Numbered from the stretch's first letter, positions 1 to 9,067 are shown. The stretch: 40,313 nucleotides of DNA from Eubacteriaceae bacterium (GCA_022652985.1 JALCRY010000017.1:1-40313); one strand, 5' to 3'. Notes: generated from the sequence alone by a model not told the origin. Numbers and translations are program-made.

Positions 1-29
1 CGATACTAATAGGTCGAACGCTTGACCAA
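1..29 (+). rRNA. 23S rRNA, 3' end (partial)
   Basis: The first bases match the conserved 3' terminus of bacterial 23S rRNA (actaataggtcga followed by gcttgacc). The gene enters from the left edge of the window. The exact 3' end is placed where the terminal helix strand gcttgacc stops, so it is uncertain by a few bases. A 5S gene follows after about 87 bp of spacer with no tRNA in it. Confidence 0.9.
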
Positions 30-115
30 ATGGTTAAAGATAGAATGGTTTAAAAGGTTGCGTAAATATCCTTTTACCTTGGATGTTCAATTTTGAGGGT
101 ACAGACCTCATATAT

Positions 116-229
116 GAAGTGCTTATAGCGAGGAGGCTACACCTGTTCCCATCCCGAACACAGAAGTTAAGCTCCTTAGCGCTGATGATACTTGGCTGGC
201 GACGGCCCGGGAAAGTAAGACAGTGCTTC
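116..229 (+). rRNA. rrf: 5S rRNA
   Basis: The conserved 5S core is present (cctgttcccatcccgaacac, agaagttaagctcc, then gatgatacttgg). The ends are set by the terminal helix: gaagtgct at 116-123 pairs with agtgcttc at 222-229, including two G-U pairs. The length of about 114 nt is normal. It closes the rRNA operon that begins left of the window and is followed at once by a terminator. Confidence 0.92.
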
Positions 230-234
230 TTAGT

Positions 235-267
235 AAAAACCGGTTTTCATTGAGAGCCGGTTTTTTA
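235..267 (+). terminator. Intrinsic terminator of the rRNA operon
   Basis: An aaaaccgg arm pairs with ccggtttt, extended inward by weaker pairs, and is followed by a run of six T. It lies directly after the 5S gene. Confidence 0.85.
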
Positions 268-293
268 TTATCTCTGATTTGCCGTGAGCTTTA

Positions 294-299
294 TATAAT
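294..299 (+). promoter_or_regulatory. -10 box for the lipase-like gene
   Basis: A perfect TATAAT lies 14 bp before the ATG at 314. No convincing -35 box and no Shine-Dalgarno site lies between it and the gene. The predicted transcript start near 306 would leave a leader of only about 8 nt. Confidence 0.5.
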
Positions 300-313
300 G
301 ATATACTTTTTGC

Positions 314-1141
314 ATGAACGATGATAACAGAAACGAGTTGTGCAAAACAAAATATCCGATAATGCTTGTGCACGGTATAGGTTATACAGATGAAGGCGAG
401 CATGAATACTGGGGAAGGATACCTGAGGTCCTGCGAAGTTACGGGGCAGAGGTCTGTTTCGGCTGTCAGCCGAGTTTCGGTACTGTCAGTGAGAATGCGG
501 CAGTCATTAAAAAAAGCGCACTGAAGGTCATAAGCAGCGGCGCGTCGAAGATCAATTTCATAGCTCATTCGAAAGGCGGGCTCGAGGCCAGATATCTGAT
601 AAGCTGTCTTGGCATGGCCGAGCACACTGCGAGCCTTACTACTATAGCTACTCCGCACCGCGGGATCAGATCAATGGATAAGCTTTACAGCAGAGCGTCT
701 CACTCTCTGCATTTCCTGCTTGATCTTTTTAATACAATGCTGCGTGTGGACGGCGGGGTCCCGCCGGAGAATAATAAAGTATATGCGGAACTCAGCGCTG
801 AATATGCGGAGATATTTAATGAGCTGGTCCCGGATGCGGAAGGAGTGTACTATCAGAGTTATGCTTTCGATATGAAGAATTCCCTATCGGATCCGGCGAT
901 GGGAATGTTCCACAGGATCATCAGGCGAAACGAGGGCCTCAATGATGGCTTCGTTTCTGTTGATTCCGCAAAATGGGGCAATTTCCGCGGAGTAGTAACG
1001 GGTCCCGGAAAGATCGGCGTTTCACATCCGAATGCAGTTGACTCAAGGCAGAGGCCATTGAGAGATCCACGGGGACGTATTTTCGATATAACAGATCTCT
1101 ATGTGTCGATCGCGTCGGAGTTAAAAGAGATGGGTTTTTGA
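314..1141 (+). CDS. Lipase-like alpha/beta hydrolase
   Basis: A 275-residue protein of the alpha/beta-hydrolase lipase class. The N-terminal PIMLVHGIG segment (residues 15-23) has the usual oxyanion-hole HG motif. The nucleophile elbow is AHSKGG at residues 84-89, with Ser86 as the likely nucleophile, and TIATPHRG follows as in triacylglycerol lipases. The late Asp and His are probably in the NDGFVSVDSA and SHPNAVD regions; that is inferred. No signal peptide is visible, so it looks intracellular. The gene has no clear Shine-Dalgarno site and a TATAAT sits just upstream. It stands alone between the rRNA operon and the tmk block. The natural substrate cannot be read from the sequence. Confidence 0.8.
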   Translation: MNDDNRNELCKTKYPIMLVHGIGYTDEGEHEYWGRIPEVLRSYGAEVCFGCQPSFGTVSENAAVIKKSALKVISSGASKINFIAHSKGGLEARYLISCLGMAEHTASLTTIATPHRGIRSMDKLYSRASHSLHFLLDLFNTMLRVDGGVPPENNKVYAELSAEYAEIFNELVPDAEGVYYQSYAFDMKNSLSDPAMGMFHRIIRRNEGLNDGFVSVDSAKWGNFRGVVTGPGKIGVSHPNAVDSRQRPLRDPRGRIFDITDLYVSIASELKEMGF

Positions 1142-1150
1142 TACTCTATG

Positions 1151-1159
1151 TGATATAAT
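1151..1159 (+). promoter_or_regulatory. Extended -10 promoter before the tmk operon
   Basis: TGATATAAT is an extended -10 element. The predicted start near 1166 precedes the Shine-Dalgarno region of the small membrane protein gene. No good -35 box is visible, as is common with extended -10 promoters. Confidence 0.5.
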
Positions 1160-1207
1160 ATATTGATACAAAAAATCGTGATAAAGAAAGGGGATTCCGG
1201 CGGTTTG

Positions 1208-1459
1208 ATGACATTTCTGAGATTGATATTCGTATTACTAATATGCGTACCTGTAGGATATCTCGCAGTGTGTCTTATCGTGCGTCTTATCGATCAGCTG
1301 TCTTCAGAGGCAAAAGTATCACGTGGAAAAAGTAAAAAGACATATAACAGCAGACGCTTCGGCAGCAATGCCGGAGGATACGGAGCTGATGATTATTATA
1401 CGACACCTAAGAGCAGCGGTTACAGAGGATATGACAGAGGAGGATTCAGGAAGAAATGA
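1208..1459 (+). CDS. Small single-span membrane protein, unknown function
   Basis: An 83-residue protein that I do not recognise. One strong hydrophobic segment (about residues 3-27) is followed by a basic tail rich in Ser, Gly, Arg and Tyr. The start at ATG 1208 is chosen because a purine-rich aaagaaagggg lies at 1183-1193 and the hydrophobic segment begins directly after it. A TTG at 1163 would extend the frame but would fall on the predicted transcript start. Its stop overlaps the tmk start by 4 bp (ATGA), so the two are translationally coupled. Membrane anchoring is an inference from hydrophobicity. Confidence 0.6.
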   Translation: MTFLRLIFVLLICVPVGYLAVCLIVRLIDQLSSEAKVSRGKSKKTYNSRRFGSNAGGYGADDYYTTPKSSGYRGYDRGGFRKK

Positions 1460-2085
1460 ACAATGGCCTTTTCATAACAGTAGAAGGACCCGACGGTTCG
1501 GGGAAGACGACGCAGCTTGACTTTATCAGAAAGTATTTTGAGGAAAAAGGAGAGCAGGCTATTTTCACGCGCGAACCCGGGGGGACTCCGATCAGCGAGA
1601 AGATCAGAGGAATTATACTGGATAAGAGAAACGAGGGGATGTATCCTCTGACGGAAGCCCTGCTTTATGCTGCATCGCGCGCTCAGCATGTCGCGCAGGT
1701 CATAAAACCGGCGCTGGAACACGGAAAGACAGTTGTGTGCGACAGGTATGTGGATTCTTCAATAGCTTATCAGGGCAGCGGAAGAGGACTCGGCGACAGT
1801 GTAACGATCATAAATACATTTGCGATAGACGGCTGCATTCCTGATCTGACGATACTTCTGAGGATAGATCCGGAAATCGGAAGAGCCAGGATAACGGGAG
1901 CACGCGACAGAATGGAAAGCGAGACGGAAGAGTTTCACCGTCGTGTTTACGAAGGCTATCTGGAACTCGAACGCAGTTATCCTGAACGCATAAAGGGCGT
2001 TGACGCCGACCGTCCGGTAGAAGAAATAACGGCTGAGATAGAAAAGTATCTGGACGCGGCATTGGAAAGCAGACATGAGTTTTAA
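1456..2085 (+). CDS. tmk: Thymidylate kinase
   Basis: A 209-residue enzyme that phosphorylates dTMP to dTDP. The P-loop GPDGSGKT is at residues 11-18, the FTREPGGTPISEKIR segment is the dTMP-binding region, and CDRYVDSSIAYQG is the conserved DRY motif. The length fits the family. The ATG is preceded by aggaag and overlaps the upstream stop. It overlaps the holB start by 11 bp. The tmk-holB-ricT-trmN6 order is a conserved Firmicutes arrangement, which supports each of these calls. Confidence 0.97.
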   Translation: MNNGLFITVEGPDGSGKTTQLDFIRKYFEEKGEQAIFTREPGGTPISEKIRGIILDKRNEGMYPLTEALLYAASRAQHVAQVIKPALEHGKTVVCDRYVDSSIAYQGSGRGLGDSVTIINTFAIDGCIPDLTILLRIDPEIGRARITGARDRMESETEEFHRRVYEGYLELERSYPERIKGVDADRPVEEITAEIEKYLDAALESRHEF

Positions 2086-2959
2086 GCAGATAACCGGAAA
2101 TGATGAGCTTGTCGAAAGACTGAGAAATATTGCGGGATCCGGGCATATTCACAACGGATATATTTTTGAAGGGCCTTGGACGGCGAATAAAAAGCTGGTG
2201 GCCGAGTCGTTTGCCAAGGCTATTTTGTGTCCGGTTGAACCCGGTGAGGGGTGCGACAGGTGCAGGATATGCAGGATGATAGATGACGGCAATCACATTG
2301 ATGTCATGTTTACGGAAGCTGAAAACGCGGAGACGCTGAAGGCAAAACAGAAAGCCGAATTCGGTGAAGAGCCTGTTTTAAACAGCAGGAAGAAAAACTC
2401 TGTGAAGAGTGTCCGTGACGGAAATATAGAACTGATCCAGGAGCATCTTGCCAAGGTCCCTATAGAAGGAGACCGTAACATAGCAATAATCAAAGATGCG
2501 GATACTGTTACGCCCAGAGCATACGGAAGATTCCTCAAAACGCTGGAGGAACCGCCTGTGGGGACTGTGATCATGCTTCTTTCTGAAAATGTAAAGAATC
2601 TGCCGCAGACGATAGTTTCAAGATGTGTAAAGATGAGAGTCCTGCCTTTTGGGGCAAAGCAGAATGCGAAATCTGCCGGACAGGCGGAGAAGCTCGTTTC
2701 GCAGATAACATCGGGGGAACCGTATTACTGCATAAAACACACAATAGAAAAGGTGGGCAAGGAAAGAGAAGCGGCTTTTGCTCTGCTGGATTCGATGGAG
2801 GAAATCTACAGGAACGACCTCAGCGGCAAAGGCATAATTATGGACAGAGAATATATATATCGCGCTATTGGCATAATCGAAGAAACACGCGACATGATCG
2901 CGCGGAAAAGGAATGTGGCATATGCGCTCAAGAGCATGGCTCTTAGAATCGGAGGATAA
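2075..2959 (+). CDS. holB: DNA polymerase III delta' subunit
   Basis: A 294-residue clamp-loader subunit. A zinc-binding Cys set (C52, C60, C63, C66) and the sequences LKTLEEPP (154-161) and SRC (182-184) are typical of the gamma/delta' family. The Walker A region (residues 31-43) is degenerate, with no GxxGxGKT. That is normal for delta' subunits, which do not hydrolyse ATP; SRC supplies the arginine finger to the neighbouring subunit. It starts inside tmk and is followed 6 bp later by ricT. Confidence 0.93.
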   Translation: MSFKQITGNDELVERLRNIAGSGHIHNGYIFEGPWTANKKLVAESFAKAILCPVEPGEGCDRCRICRMIDDGNHIDVMFTEAENAETLKAKQKAEFGEEPVLNSRKKNSVKSVRDGNIELIQEHLAKVPIEGDRNIAIIKDADTVTPRAYGRFLKTLEEPPVGTVIMLLSENVKNLPQTIVSRCVKMRVLPFGAKQNAKSAGQAEKLVSQITSGEPYYCIKHTIEKVGKEREAAFALLDSMEEIYRNDLSGKGIIMDREYIYRAIGIIEETRDMIARKRNVAYALKSMALRIGG

Positions 2960-2965
2960 TATCAA

Positions 2966-3880
2966 ATGGTAAATGTAGTCGGCATAAAATTCAGGAACGC
3001 GGGGAAAGTGTATTACTTTGATCCGGCGGGATTCGATGTTTCCGCAGGGGACAATGTTATCATCGAGACCGCGCGCGGGATCGAGTTCGGGACGGTGACC
3101 ATGGAGCAGAGTCAGGTCCATCCGGATGATATCGTACAGCCGCTGAGAAAGATAATCAGGGTCGCTGATGAGAACGATAAGGCGAAATATCTGGAGAATG
3201 AAGGCAAAAAAGAGAAAGCTCTGGAAATCTGTGCGGAAAAGATCAAAAAGCACGGACTGGAGATGAAGCTGATTGATGTTGAATATACATTTGACAACAG
3301 TAAGGTCATTTTTTATTTCACAGCGGACGGAAGAGTCGATTTCCGAGAGCTGGTAAAAGACCTGGCGAGTGTATTCAGAACAAGGATCGAACTGCGTCAG
3401 ATCGGCGTGAGAGACAAGGCCAAGATGGTAGGAGGAGTAGGCTGCTGCGGAAGAGAACTGTGCTGCCATCAGTGGATGTGTGATTTCCAGCCTGTGTCGA
3501 TCAAAATGGCCAAGTGCCAGAATCTGTCACTGAACCCTTCGAAGATCTCAGGCATGTGCGGCAGACTTATGTGCTGCCTGAAATTTGAAAACAGTACGTA
3601 CCAGGAACTCAAGAAAGGCATGCCGGACAGCGGTGAAACTGTCATGATCCCGGAGGGAAAAGCTATAGTCTGGGAAACAGATATTCTGGAAGGCAAGATA
3701 AAGTGCAGACTTATCGAGGAAGATGATAAATCAGACCGGCACGAGCAGAAGCTGAGCACGGAGGTATATGTTTACGGCAAGGAAGATGTAAAGAGGCTTG
3801 GAAGGAAAGGTTCCAGAAACAACAAGAAGAATGAGGAAGAGGAGATACCTGAGGAAGTCAAGGAACTCCTGAAGGACTGA
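2966..3880 (+). CDS. ricT: RicT/YaaT, PSP1-domain protein
   Basis: A 304-residue PSP1-family protein. The C-terminal half carries a dense Cys set (160, 161, 166, 167, 172, 184, 198, 203, 204) in segments such as GCCGRELCCHQW and GMCGRLMCCLKFE, the family hallmark. In Bacillus subtilis RicT works with RicA and RicF in an Fe-S complex that supports RNase Y-dependent mRNA maturation and sporulation. The tail is strongly charged and Glu/Lys-rich. It lies between holB and trmN6, the usual place. Whether this organism sporulates cannot be told from this gene. Confidence 0.93.
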   Translation: MVNVVGIKFRNAGKVYYFDPAGFDVSAGDNVIIETARGIEFGTVTMEQSQVHPDDIVQPLRKIIRVADENDKAKYLENEGKKEKALEICAEKIKKHGLEMKLIDVEYTFDNSKVIFYFTADGRVDFRELVKDLASVFRTRIELRQIGVRDKAKMVGGVGCCGRELCCHQWMCDFQPVSIKMAKCQNLSLNPSKISGMCGRLMCCLKFENSTYQELKKGMPDSGETVMIPEGKAIVWETDILEGKIKCRLIEEDDKSDRHEQKLSTEVYVYGKEDVKRLGRKGSRNNKKNEEEEIPEEVKELLKD

Positions 3881-3883
3881 TAT

Positions 3884-4633
3884 ATGGACGAAGGGATTCT
3901 CAGGAGCGGTGAATCGCTGGACGATATGGGTTTCGGCGGGATCAGGATCATTCAGAAGCGCGATGAATTCTGCTACGGTGTCGATGCAGTGCTGCTGGCT
4001 GACTTTGCCGGCAGGGAGAGGAAGGAACCGGGAAGGATCATAGATCTCGGTGCGGGAACCGGAGCTGTATCGCTTATACTTTCGCATAAATATCCGCAGG
4101 CTCATATAGTGGAAGCAGAAATACAGAGAGATTCTGCTGACAGAGCGGTACGCAGCGCAGCGCTGAATATGCTGGACGACCGCATAGAAGTGATCTGCGG
4201 CGATATTACTGAACTGCCTGATGATCTGTGCGGGACTTTTGATACGGCCGTATCGAATCCGCCGTATATGGAGAGCGGTGCAGGTCCGGAATCGGGCACC
4301 GAGGCGAAAAACATCGCCCGCAGAGAAACGACTGCCGGGCTGATAGATTTTCTGGCGGCCGCAGCTGTTCTTTTAAAGGAAAACGGAAGTTTGTACATGG
4401 TTCACCGTCCGTACCGGCTGGCAGATATCATTTCGTTTGCCAGAATTGCCAGGCTGGAACCCAAGGAGATAAGATTCGTGTATCCATTTGAGGGACAGGA
4501 GTCGAATATTGTACTGATCCGCTTTGTCAAAGGCGGAGGAAAGGAGCTTCATGTGTGTCCGCCGTTGTATGTGAGAGAGAAAGACGGCCGGTATACTGAA
4601 GAAATAGACATTATATATGAAAGAAAGAAATGA
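3884..4633 (+). CDS. tRNA1(Val) adenine-37 N6-methyltransferase-like enzyme
   Basis: A 249-residue SAM-dependent methyltransferase. The SAM-binding motif DLGAGTG is at residues 54-60 and the N6-adenine catalytic motif NPPY is at 125-128. The opening RSGESLDDMGFGGIRIIQKRD and the FCYGVDAVLLADF segment fit the TrmN6/YfiC/YabB family, which modifies A37 of tRNA-Val in proteobacteria. It starts 3 bp after ricT and is probably translated from the same mRNA. The exact tRNA target is inferred from the family only. Confidence 0.88.
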   Translation: MDEGILRSGESLDDMGFGGIRIIQKRDEFCYGVDAVLLADFAGRERKEPGRIIDLGAGTGAVSLILSHKYPQAHIVEAEIQRDSADRAVRSAALNMLDDRIEVICGDITELPDDLCGTFDTAVSNPPYMESGAGPESGTEAKNIARRETTAGLIDFLAAAAVLLKENGSLYMVHRPYRLADIISFARIARLEPKEIRFVYPFEGQESNIVLIRFVKGGGKELHVCPPLYVREKDGRYTEEIDIIYERKK

Positions 4634-4703
4634 AAAAACTGTTGAAATTTTCCATATTTCGGAGGATAATAAATACAGGCACTGATTTCAGGAGGTAGAT
4701 TTT

Positions 4704-5042
4704 ATGGTAATAACATTCACTCTGAGAGGACTGGGAACTTTCCTGCTGATTGCGGCACTGATCGTTCTGGTAGTATTCCTTATCGTTATGGCTGCCAATC
4801 TCATCAAGACTTTGAAACATACTAATAAAGTCATGGACGATGTCGAAGTGATAACGGCGATAGCCAGAAAACGAACAGAGGATGTCGATCAGATGGTTGA
4901 CGGAATATCGGGTTCTGTAAAGGGAATCACGTCCGCGTTCAAAGGACAGGAGACTCTGATCCAGGCTCTGTCGGCGGTAGCAAAGGCGGTCACCTCAGTG
5001 ATCGGTATGCTGAAGCATGATTCGGGCAGCGAAGAAGAGTAG
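4704..5042 (+). CDS. DUF948-like small membrane protein
   Basis: A 112-residue protein with one hydrophobic segment at about residues 10-34, followed by a polar, probably helical region with an IKTLKHTNKVMDDVE stretch. This layout resembles DUF948-type membrane proteins of Firmicutes, but that is an impression, not an assignment. A strong caggaggt site precedes the ATG. The 70-bp gap after trmN6 shows no clear promoter, so it may belong to the tmk operon. Confidence 0.75.
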   Translation: MVITFTLRGLGTFLLIAALIVLVVFLIVMAANLIKTLKHTNKVMDDVEVITAIARKRTEDVDQMVDGISGSVKGITSAFKGQETLIQALSAVAKAVTSVIGMLKHDSGSEEE

Positions 5043-5061
5043 GACTGCGCATAAACTTAAA

Positions 5062-5090
5062 TTGACAAAATTGAAAAAATAGGTAATAAT
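5062..5090 (+). promoter_or_regulatory. Promoter of the abrB-like gene
   Basis: TTGACA at 5062-5067 and AATAAT at 5085-5090 (or TAATAA one base earlier) are separated by 16-17 bp. The transcript would start near 5097, with ggaagggg as ribosome site before the ATG at 5130. Confidence 0.8.
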
Positions 5091-5129
5091 TGTATTATAT
5101 TTCAATTATATCGGAAGGGGTGTGCAAAC

Positions 5130-5372
5130 ATGAAAGCAACCGGAATTGTGAGGAAAGTAGATGAACTCGGGCGTATAGTACTTCCAATCGAACTTAGAAG
5201 AACGCTCAACATCAAGATAAAAGATCCAATCGAAATTTTTGTTGACGAGGATTATATTGTTCTTAAGAAATATGAGCCTGCATGTGTTTTTTGCGGCAAC
5301 GCCAAGGATGTTCAGAATCTTTTCGGCAAAAATGTCTGCAAAGACTGCATAGACAAGATCAAGGATTTTTGA
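5130..5372 (+). CDS. AbrB/SpoVT-type transcriptional regulator with zinc-ribbon tail
   Basis: An 80-residue regulator. Residues 1-48 form the AbrB swapped-hairpin DNA-binding domain (GIVRKVDELGRIVLPIELRR, then IEIFVDEDYIVLKKY). The C-terminal 30 residues hold two CxxC pairs (C52/C55 and C70/C73), which look like a small zinc ribbon and replace the usual oligomerisation region. Such proteins in Bacilli and Clostridia control transition-state genes; the targets here are unknown. It is a single-gene unit with its own consensus promoter and terminator. Confidence 0.93.
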   Translation: MKATGIVRKVDELGRIVLPIELRRTLNIKIKDPIEIFVDEDYIVLKKYEPACVFCGNAKDVQNLFGKNVCKDCIDKIKDF

Positions 5373-5413
5373 TCGCAGGATGTTCTGATTATATGAAATT
5401 ATTCCACAATGAG

Positions 5414-5440
5414 AGACAGGCTGTCGCCCTGTCTTTCTTT
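5414..5440 (+). terminator. Terminator after the abrB-like gene
   Basis: agacagg (5414-5420) pairs with cctgtct (5428-5434) around a 7-nt loop and is followed by tttcttt-like T-rich sequence. Confidence 0.75.
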
Positions 5441-5474
5441 ATCTCTGAAAGGCTTATGAATGCATTGTTACGTG

Positions 5475-5503
5475 TTGAAATGAGTATTGAATTAGTATAA
5501 AAT
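5475..5503 (+). promoter_or_regulatory. Promoter of murA
   Basis: TTGAAA at 5475-5480, a 17-bp spacer and TAAAAT at 5498-5503. It lies in the gap after the abrB-like terminator, about 35 bp before the murA start. Confidence 0.6.
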
Positions 5504-5538
5504 AATACTATTGAGTAAATGGAAATTTGGAGGATAAT

Positions 5539-6807
5539 GTGGAAAAATATATTGTAAGAAAGAGCGGTCCGCTGCGTGGTGAAGTGTCCATCAGCGGAGC
5601 GAAAAACGCTGTACTGCCTATCATGGCTGCCGCGCTCCTTTCTGACGAGGACTGTGTGATAAACGATGCTCCGGCTCTTCTGGATGTCGATATCCTGTGC
5701 CGGCTTCTGGAAACGCTCGGCGCAGTCGTCAAAAAGGATCTCCAAGACAATGTAGTTACTATAAATTCGGCTGATATTTCATCAGTCGAGGCATCTTCAA
5801 AACTTGTTAAACAGATGAGGGCTTCGATTCTGGTCATGGGGCCTCTTCTTGCAAGGAAAGGAGAAGCGGTCATTCCGCTTCCGGGAGGATGTGCTATCGG
5901 CGACAGGCCGGTGGAACTGCATTTTAAAGGCTTGAGGGCGCTGGGAGCGGATATCAGAGTATCTATAACCGGTATTGTAAAGGCCAAGGCCGAAAAGCTC
6001 AGAGGCGCAGATATTTATCTGGATTTTCCGAGCGTCGGCGCGACGGAGAACATCATGATGGCCGCAAGCATGGCAGAAGGTGTTACTATACTGGAAAATG
6101 CCGCGCAGGAACCGGAGATCGTGGATCTTGCGAACTTTATGAATAAAATGGGCGCGAAAATCAAAGGTGCGGGTACTGATATTATAAAAATCGAAGGTGT
6201 GGAAAGACTTCACGGATGTCAGCATACCGTTATACCTGACCGTATCGAAACCGGAACGTTCATGCTCGCCGCCGCCATCACGCGCGGCTGCATACATATT
6301 ACTAATGTAGAGCCGGATCACGTGAAGCCGGTCATAGCCAAACTGAGAGAATGCGGAGTCGAGATCATCATGATGGATGACGGATCAATGGTAGTGAAGG
6401 CCGATGAAAAACCTTTGACATCGACAGATATAAAAACATTGCCGTATCCGGGTTTCCCTACAGATCTCCAGTCGCCGTTCATGGCGCTTCTGACGACAGT
6501 GAACGGGAACAGCGCTGTTATAGAGACCGTATTTGAAAACAGATATATGCATGTCAAAGAGCTCCAGAAAATGGGAGCTAAAATAAAGACCCAGGACAGG
6601 TCCGCAACGATAAAAGGCACGAAGAAACTTAAGGGCGCCAGTGTTGTTGCAACAGATCTGAGAGCGGGAGCGGCGATGGTGCTGGCGGGACTGGTAGCCG
6701 AAGGCACAACTGAAGTCGCGGAAATACATCACATAGAGAGGGGCTACGAACATTTCGTAGAAAAGATCAGGGGCCTCGGAGGCGACATAGAAAGAGTCGA
6801 AGAATAG
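5539..6807 (+). CDS. murA: UDP-N-acetylglucosamine 1-carboxyvinyltransferase
   Basis: A 422-residue enzyme that transfers enolpyruvate to UDP-GlcNAc, the first committed step of peptidoglycan synthesis. SGAKNAVLPIMAAALL near residue 19 and the active-site loop PGGCAIGDRPVELH are diagnostic. The catalytic Cys is C118, so the fosfomycin-sensitive form is expected. I chose the GTG at 5539 because GGAGG at 5529-5533 lies 5 bp before it. A TTG at 5527 is in frame but lies upstream of that ribosome site. The pyrophosphatase gene follows after 8 bp. Confidence 0.96.
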   Translation: MEKYIVRKSGPLRGEVSISGAKNAVLPIMAAALLSDEDCVINDAPALLDVDILCRLLETLGAVVKKDLQDNVVTINSADISSVEASSKLVKQMRASILVMGPLLARKGEAVIPLPGGCAIGDRPVELHFKGLRALGADIRVSITGIVKAKAEKLRGADIYLDFPSVGATENIMMAASMAEGVTILENAAQEPEIVDLANFMNKMGAKIKGAGTDIIKIEGVERLHGCQHTVIPDRIETGTFMLAAAITRGCIHITNVEPDHVKPVIAKLRECGVEIIMMDDGSMVVKADEKPLTSTDIKTLPYPGFPTDLQSPFMALLTTVNGNSAVIETVFENRYMHVKELQKMGAKIKTQDRSATIKGTKKLKGASVVATDLRAGAAMVLAGLVAEGTTEVAEIHHIERGYEHFVEKIRGLGGDIERVEE

Positions 6808-6815
6808 GAGCAAAA

Positions 6816-8462
6816 ATGGATACCGCAAAGAAAGTAATGATAATAGGTCATAAAAATCCGGACACGGATTCGATCTGTTCTGCGATAGGGCTGGCAGAAA
6901 TAAAAAACAAACTCGGTGACGGAAATACTTATGTTCCGATGAGAGCCGGTAATATTTCCAGCGAAACGCAGTTCGTTCTGGATCATTTCGGTATTAAGGC
7001 GCCGGAGCTGCTGGAGGACATAGGCACTCAGGTCAAGAATATGGAAGTTCATGATTTTGCCGGCGTTTCCGCCGATCTTTCCATAAAGGCGGCGTGGGAT
7101 CTCATGCAGAAATATGTGTCGCACAATCTGCAGATCGTCGATGACGATGACAATCTGCGCGGCGTTATTGCCGTAAGCGATGTCGCGGAATCGTTCATGT
7201 CCGCATATGACAACCGCATCGTGGGCAAGGCCGGAACAAAGTACGGAGCTATTGCCGACACACTCGAAGGCAAAGTCGTTGTCGGAGATCCTGAAAAAGA
7301 ATTTACCAGAGGCAAGATCCTCGTCGGAGCTGCGCATAAAGACAGAATGGCGGAGTTCATCGATGAGGATGATATGGTGCTCCTGGCAAATCATGACGAG
7401 AATCATATTGAAGCTCTCAATCACGGCGCTCAGTGCCTGGTTCTGTGTTTCGGCGCAAAAGCGAGCGATGAAGTGAAGAAGCTGGCGGAAGAAAAGGGTG
7501 CTGCTGTTATAGAGACACCGAACGATACATTTACCGTTGCCAGACTCGTCAGCCAGTCGATCCCGGTTTCATATTTTATGAGAAGGGACGATCTGATCAC
7601 ATTTAATATAGAAGACTATACGAGAGATGTTGAAGAAACGATGTCAAAGTCGCGTCATCATGAATATCCGGTTCTGGATGCATCAAATCATTACATCGGT
7701 TCGATCTCCAGAAAAGATCTTCTGAATGTCAAGAAGAATAAGGTTATACTCGTGGACCATAACGAAGTTTCTCAGGCAGTCGACAATATCAGCGATGCTG
7801 AGATAATGGAGATATACGATCATCATAAAATCGGTTCGGTTGAAACGATCAATCCGGTTATTTTCAGGAATGAACCTGTCGGATGTTCCGGCACTATCAT
7901 GTATAAGCTGTACAGGGAAAACGGACTGGAACCTTCAAAAGAGACAGCGGGGCTTCTGATGTCGGCTATTATTTCTGATACGCTGATGTTCAGATCACCT
8001 ACATGCACTCCGACCGACGAAGAGGCGTGCAGATATTTCGCCTCTATATGCGGAGAAGACATCGAACCGTATGCGATCAGCATGTTCAAAGCAGGTTCTG
8101 ATCTTGCCGGCAAGTCGGCGGCTGAGATATTCCATATGGATTACAAGCAGTTCCCGGTAGGAGGGATCACTTTCGGCGTCGGCCAGGTCAGTGCGATGAC
8201 GAACGATGAACTCAGCGAGATCAAGAGCATACTGGAACCAACGATGAAGCAGGAATGCGAGGGACAGGGAATACAGATGGTATTCTTTATGCTTACAAAT
8301 ATACTGGATGAGTCGACTGAACTCATGTATTACGGAGAAGGCTCGGATGCGGCGCTTGCACTGGCATTCAAGAGCCAGCCTGAAGGCGGAAGCGTAATGC
8401 TGCCGGGCGTTGTCTCCAGAAAGAAACAGCTTATCCCGCCGCTGATGGCCACACTGGGCTGA
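6816..8462 (+). CDS. ppaC: Manganese-dependent inorganic pyrophosphatase with CBS and DRTGG domains
   Basis: A 548-residue family II (DHH) pyrophosphatase that hydrolyses PPi to phosphate. The metal-binding motifs are [15 protein letters not shown] at the N terminus, LVDHNE near residue 310 and YDHHKIG near 336, with a DHHA2 domain at the C terminus. The roughly 230 residues inserted after the first DHH motif match two CBS domains around a DRTGG domain, the adenine-nucleotide-regulated CBS-PPase type. The simple form has about 310 residues, so length alone points to the regulated type. It is co-oriented with murA, 8 bp away, and with rubrerythrin 28 bp downstream. Confidence 0.95.
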   Translation: MDTAKKVMIIGHKNPDTDSICSAIGLAEIKNKLGDGNTYVPMRAGNISSETQFVLDHFGIKAPELLEDIGTQVKNMEVHDFAGVSADLSIKAAWDLMQKYVSHNLQIVDDDDNLRGVIAVSDVAESFMSAYDNRIVGKAGTKYGAIADTLEGKVVVGDPEKEFTRGKILVGAAHKDRMAEFIDEDDMVLLANHDENHIEALNHGAQCLVLCFGAKASDEVKKLAEEKGAAVIETPNDTFTVARLVSQSIPVSYFMRRDDLITFNIEDYTRDVEETMSKSRHHEYPVLDASNHYIGSISRKDLLNVKKNKVILVDHNEVSQAVDNISDAEIMEIYDHHKIGSVETINPVIFRNEPVGCSGTIMYKLYRENGLEPSKETAGLLMSAIISDTLMFRSPTCTPTDEEACRYFASICGEDIEPYAISMFKAGSDLAGKSAAEIFHMDYKQFPVGGITFGVGQVSAMTNDELSEIKSILEPTMKQECEGQGIQMVFFMLTNILDESTELMYYGEGSDAALALAFKSQPEGGSVMLPGVVSRKKQLIPPLMATLG

Positions 8463-8490
8463 TCACGGATCGGATATAAAGGAGGTAAAA

Positions 8491-9027
8491 ATGAAAGATT
8501 TAAAAGGAACAAAAACACTTGAGAATCTGATGGCCGCTTTTTCCGGAGAGTCTGAAGCAAGGAATAAATACACATATTATGCTTCCAAGGCTAAGAAGGA
8601 TGGATTTGTACAGATCCAGAAAATCTTTGAGGAGACAGCAGGAAACGAGAAAGAGCATGCAGAACTCTGGTTCAAACTTGCGCACGGCATAGGCACTACC
8701 GAAGAGAATCTTCTTGATGCAGCTGCAGGCGAGCATTACGAGTGGACAGAAATGTACAAGGGAATGGCTGAAACAGCAAAAGAAGAAGGCTTCCCTGAAA
8801 TAGCCGCTCAGTTTGAAGGCGTCGCCGCGATTGAAAAAGAGCATGAGGCAAGGTACAGAAAGCTTGCTGAAAATGTTAAATACGAAAAAGTATTTGAGAA
8901 GGACGGAGAGGTCCTCTGGCAGTGTTCGAACTGCGGTCACCAGTTCTGGGGCAAAGCGGCTCCTGAAGTGTGCCCGGTATGTGCACATCCAAAAGCTTAT
9001 TTCCAGGTCAAGGCAGAGAATTATTAG
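8491..9027 (+). CDS. rbr: Rubrerythrin
   Basis: A 178-residue non-haem iron peroxidase of anaerobes that reduces hydrogen peroxide. The N-terminal ferritin-like di-iron domain has its Glu ligands in the [20 protein letters not shown] and [14 protein letters not shown] helices. The C-terminal rubredoxin-like domain has CSNCG and CPVCA. An aaaggaggt site precedes the ATG. It sits behind the pyrophosphatase without a visible promoter and ends at a strong terminator. Confidence 0.97.
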   Translation: MKDLKGTKTLENLMAAFSGESEARNKYTYYASKAKKDGFVQIQKIFEETAGNEKEHAELWFKLAHGIGTTEENLLDAAAGEHYEWTEMYKGMAETAKEEGFPEIAAQFEGVAAIEKEHEARYRKLAENVKYEKVFEKDGEVLWQCSNCGHQFWGKAAPEVCPVCAHPKAYFQVKAENY

Positions 9028-9035
9028 AAACAGGG

Positions 9036-9067
9036 CAGGTGCTCCTCAGGGGGCGCCTGTTTTTTTG
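9036..9067 (+). terminator. Terminator of the murA-ppaC-rbr unit
   Basis: caggtgctcc (9036-9045) pairs with ggggcgcctg (9050-9059), with some G-U pairs, and is followed by seven T. Confidence 0.85.

Noticed and set aside
2165-2205. Broken Walker A motif in holB as a sign of a pseudogene
   Set aside because: Delta' subunits normally lack a functional P-loop; the rest of the protein is intact.
4630-4698. 22-codon frame after trmN6 starting at an ATGA overlap
   Set aside because: Very short, no recognisable features, and it runs through the Shine-Dalgarno site of the next gene; chance is the simpler explanation.
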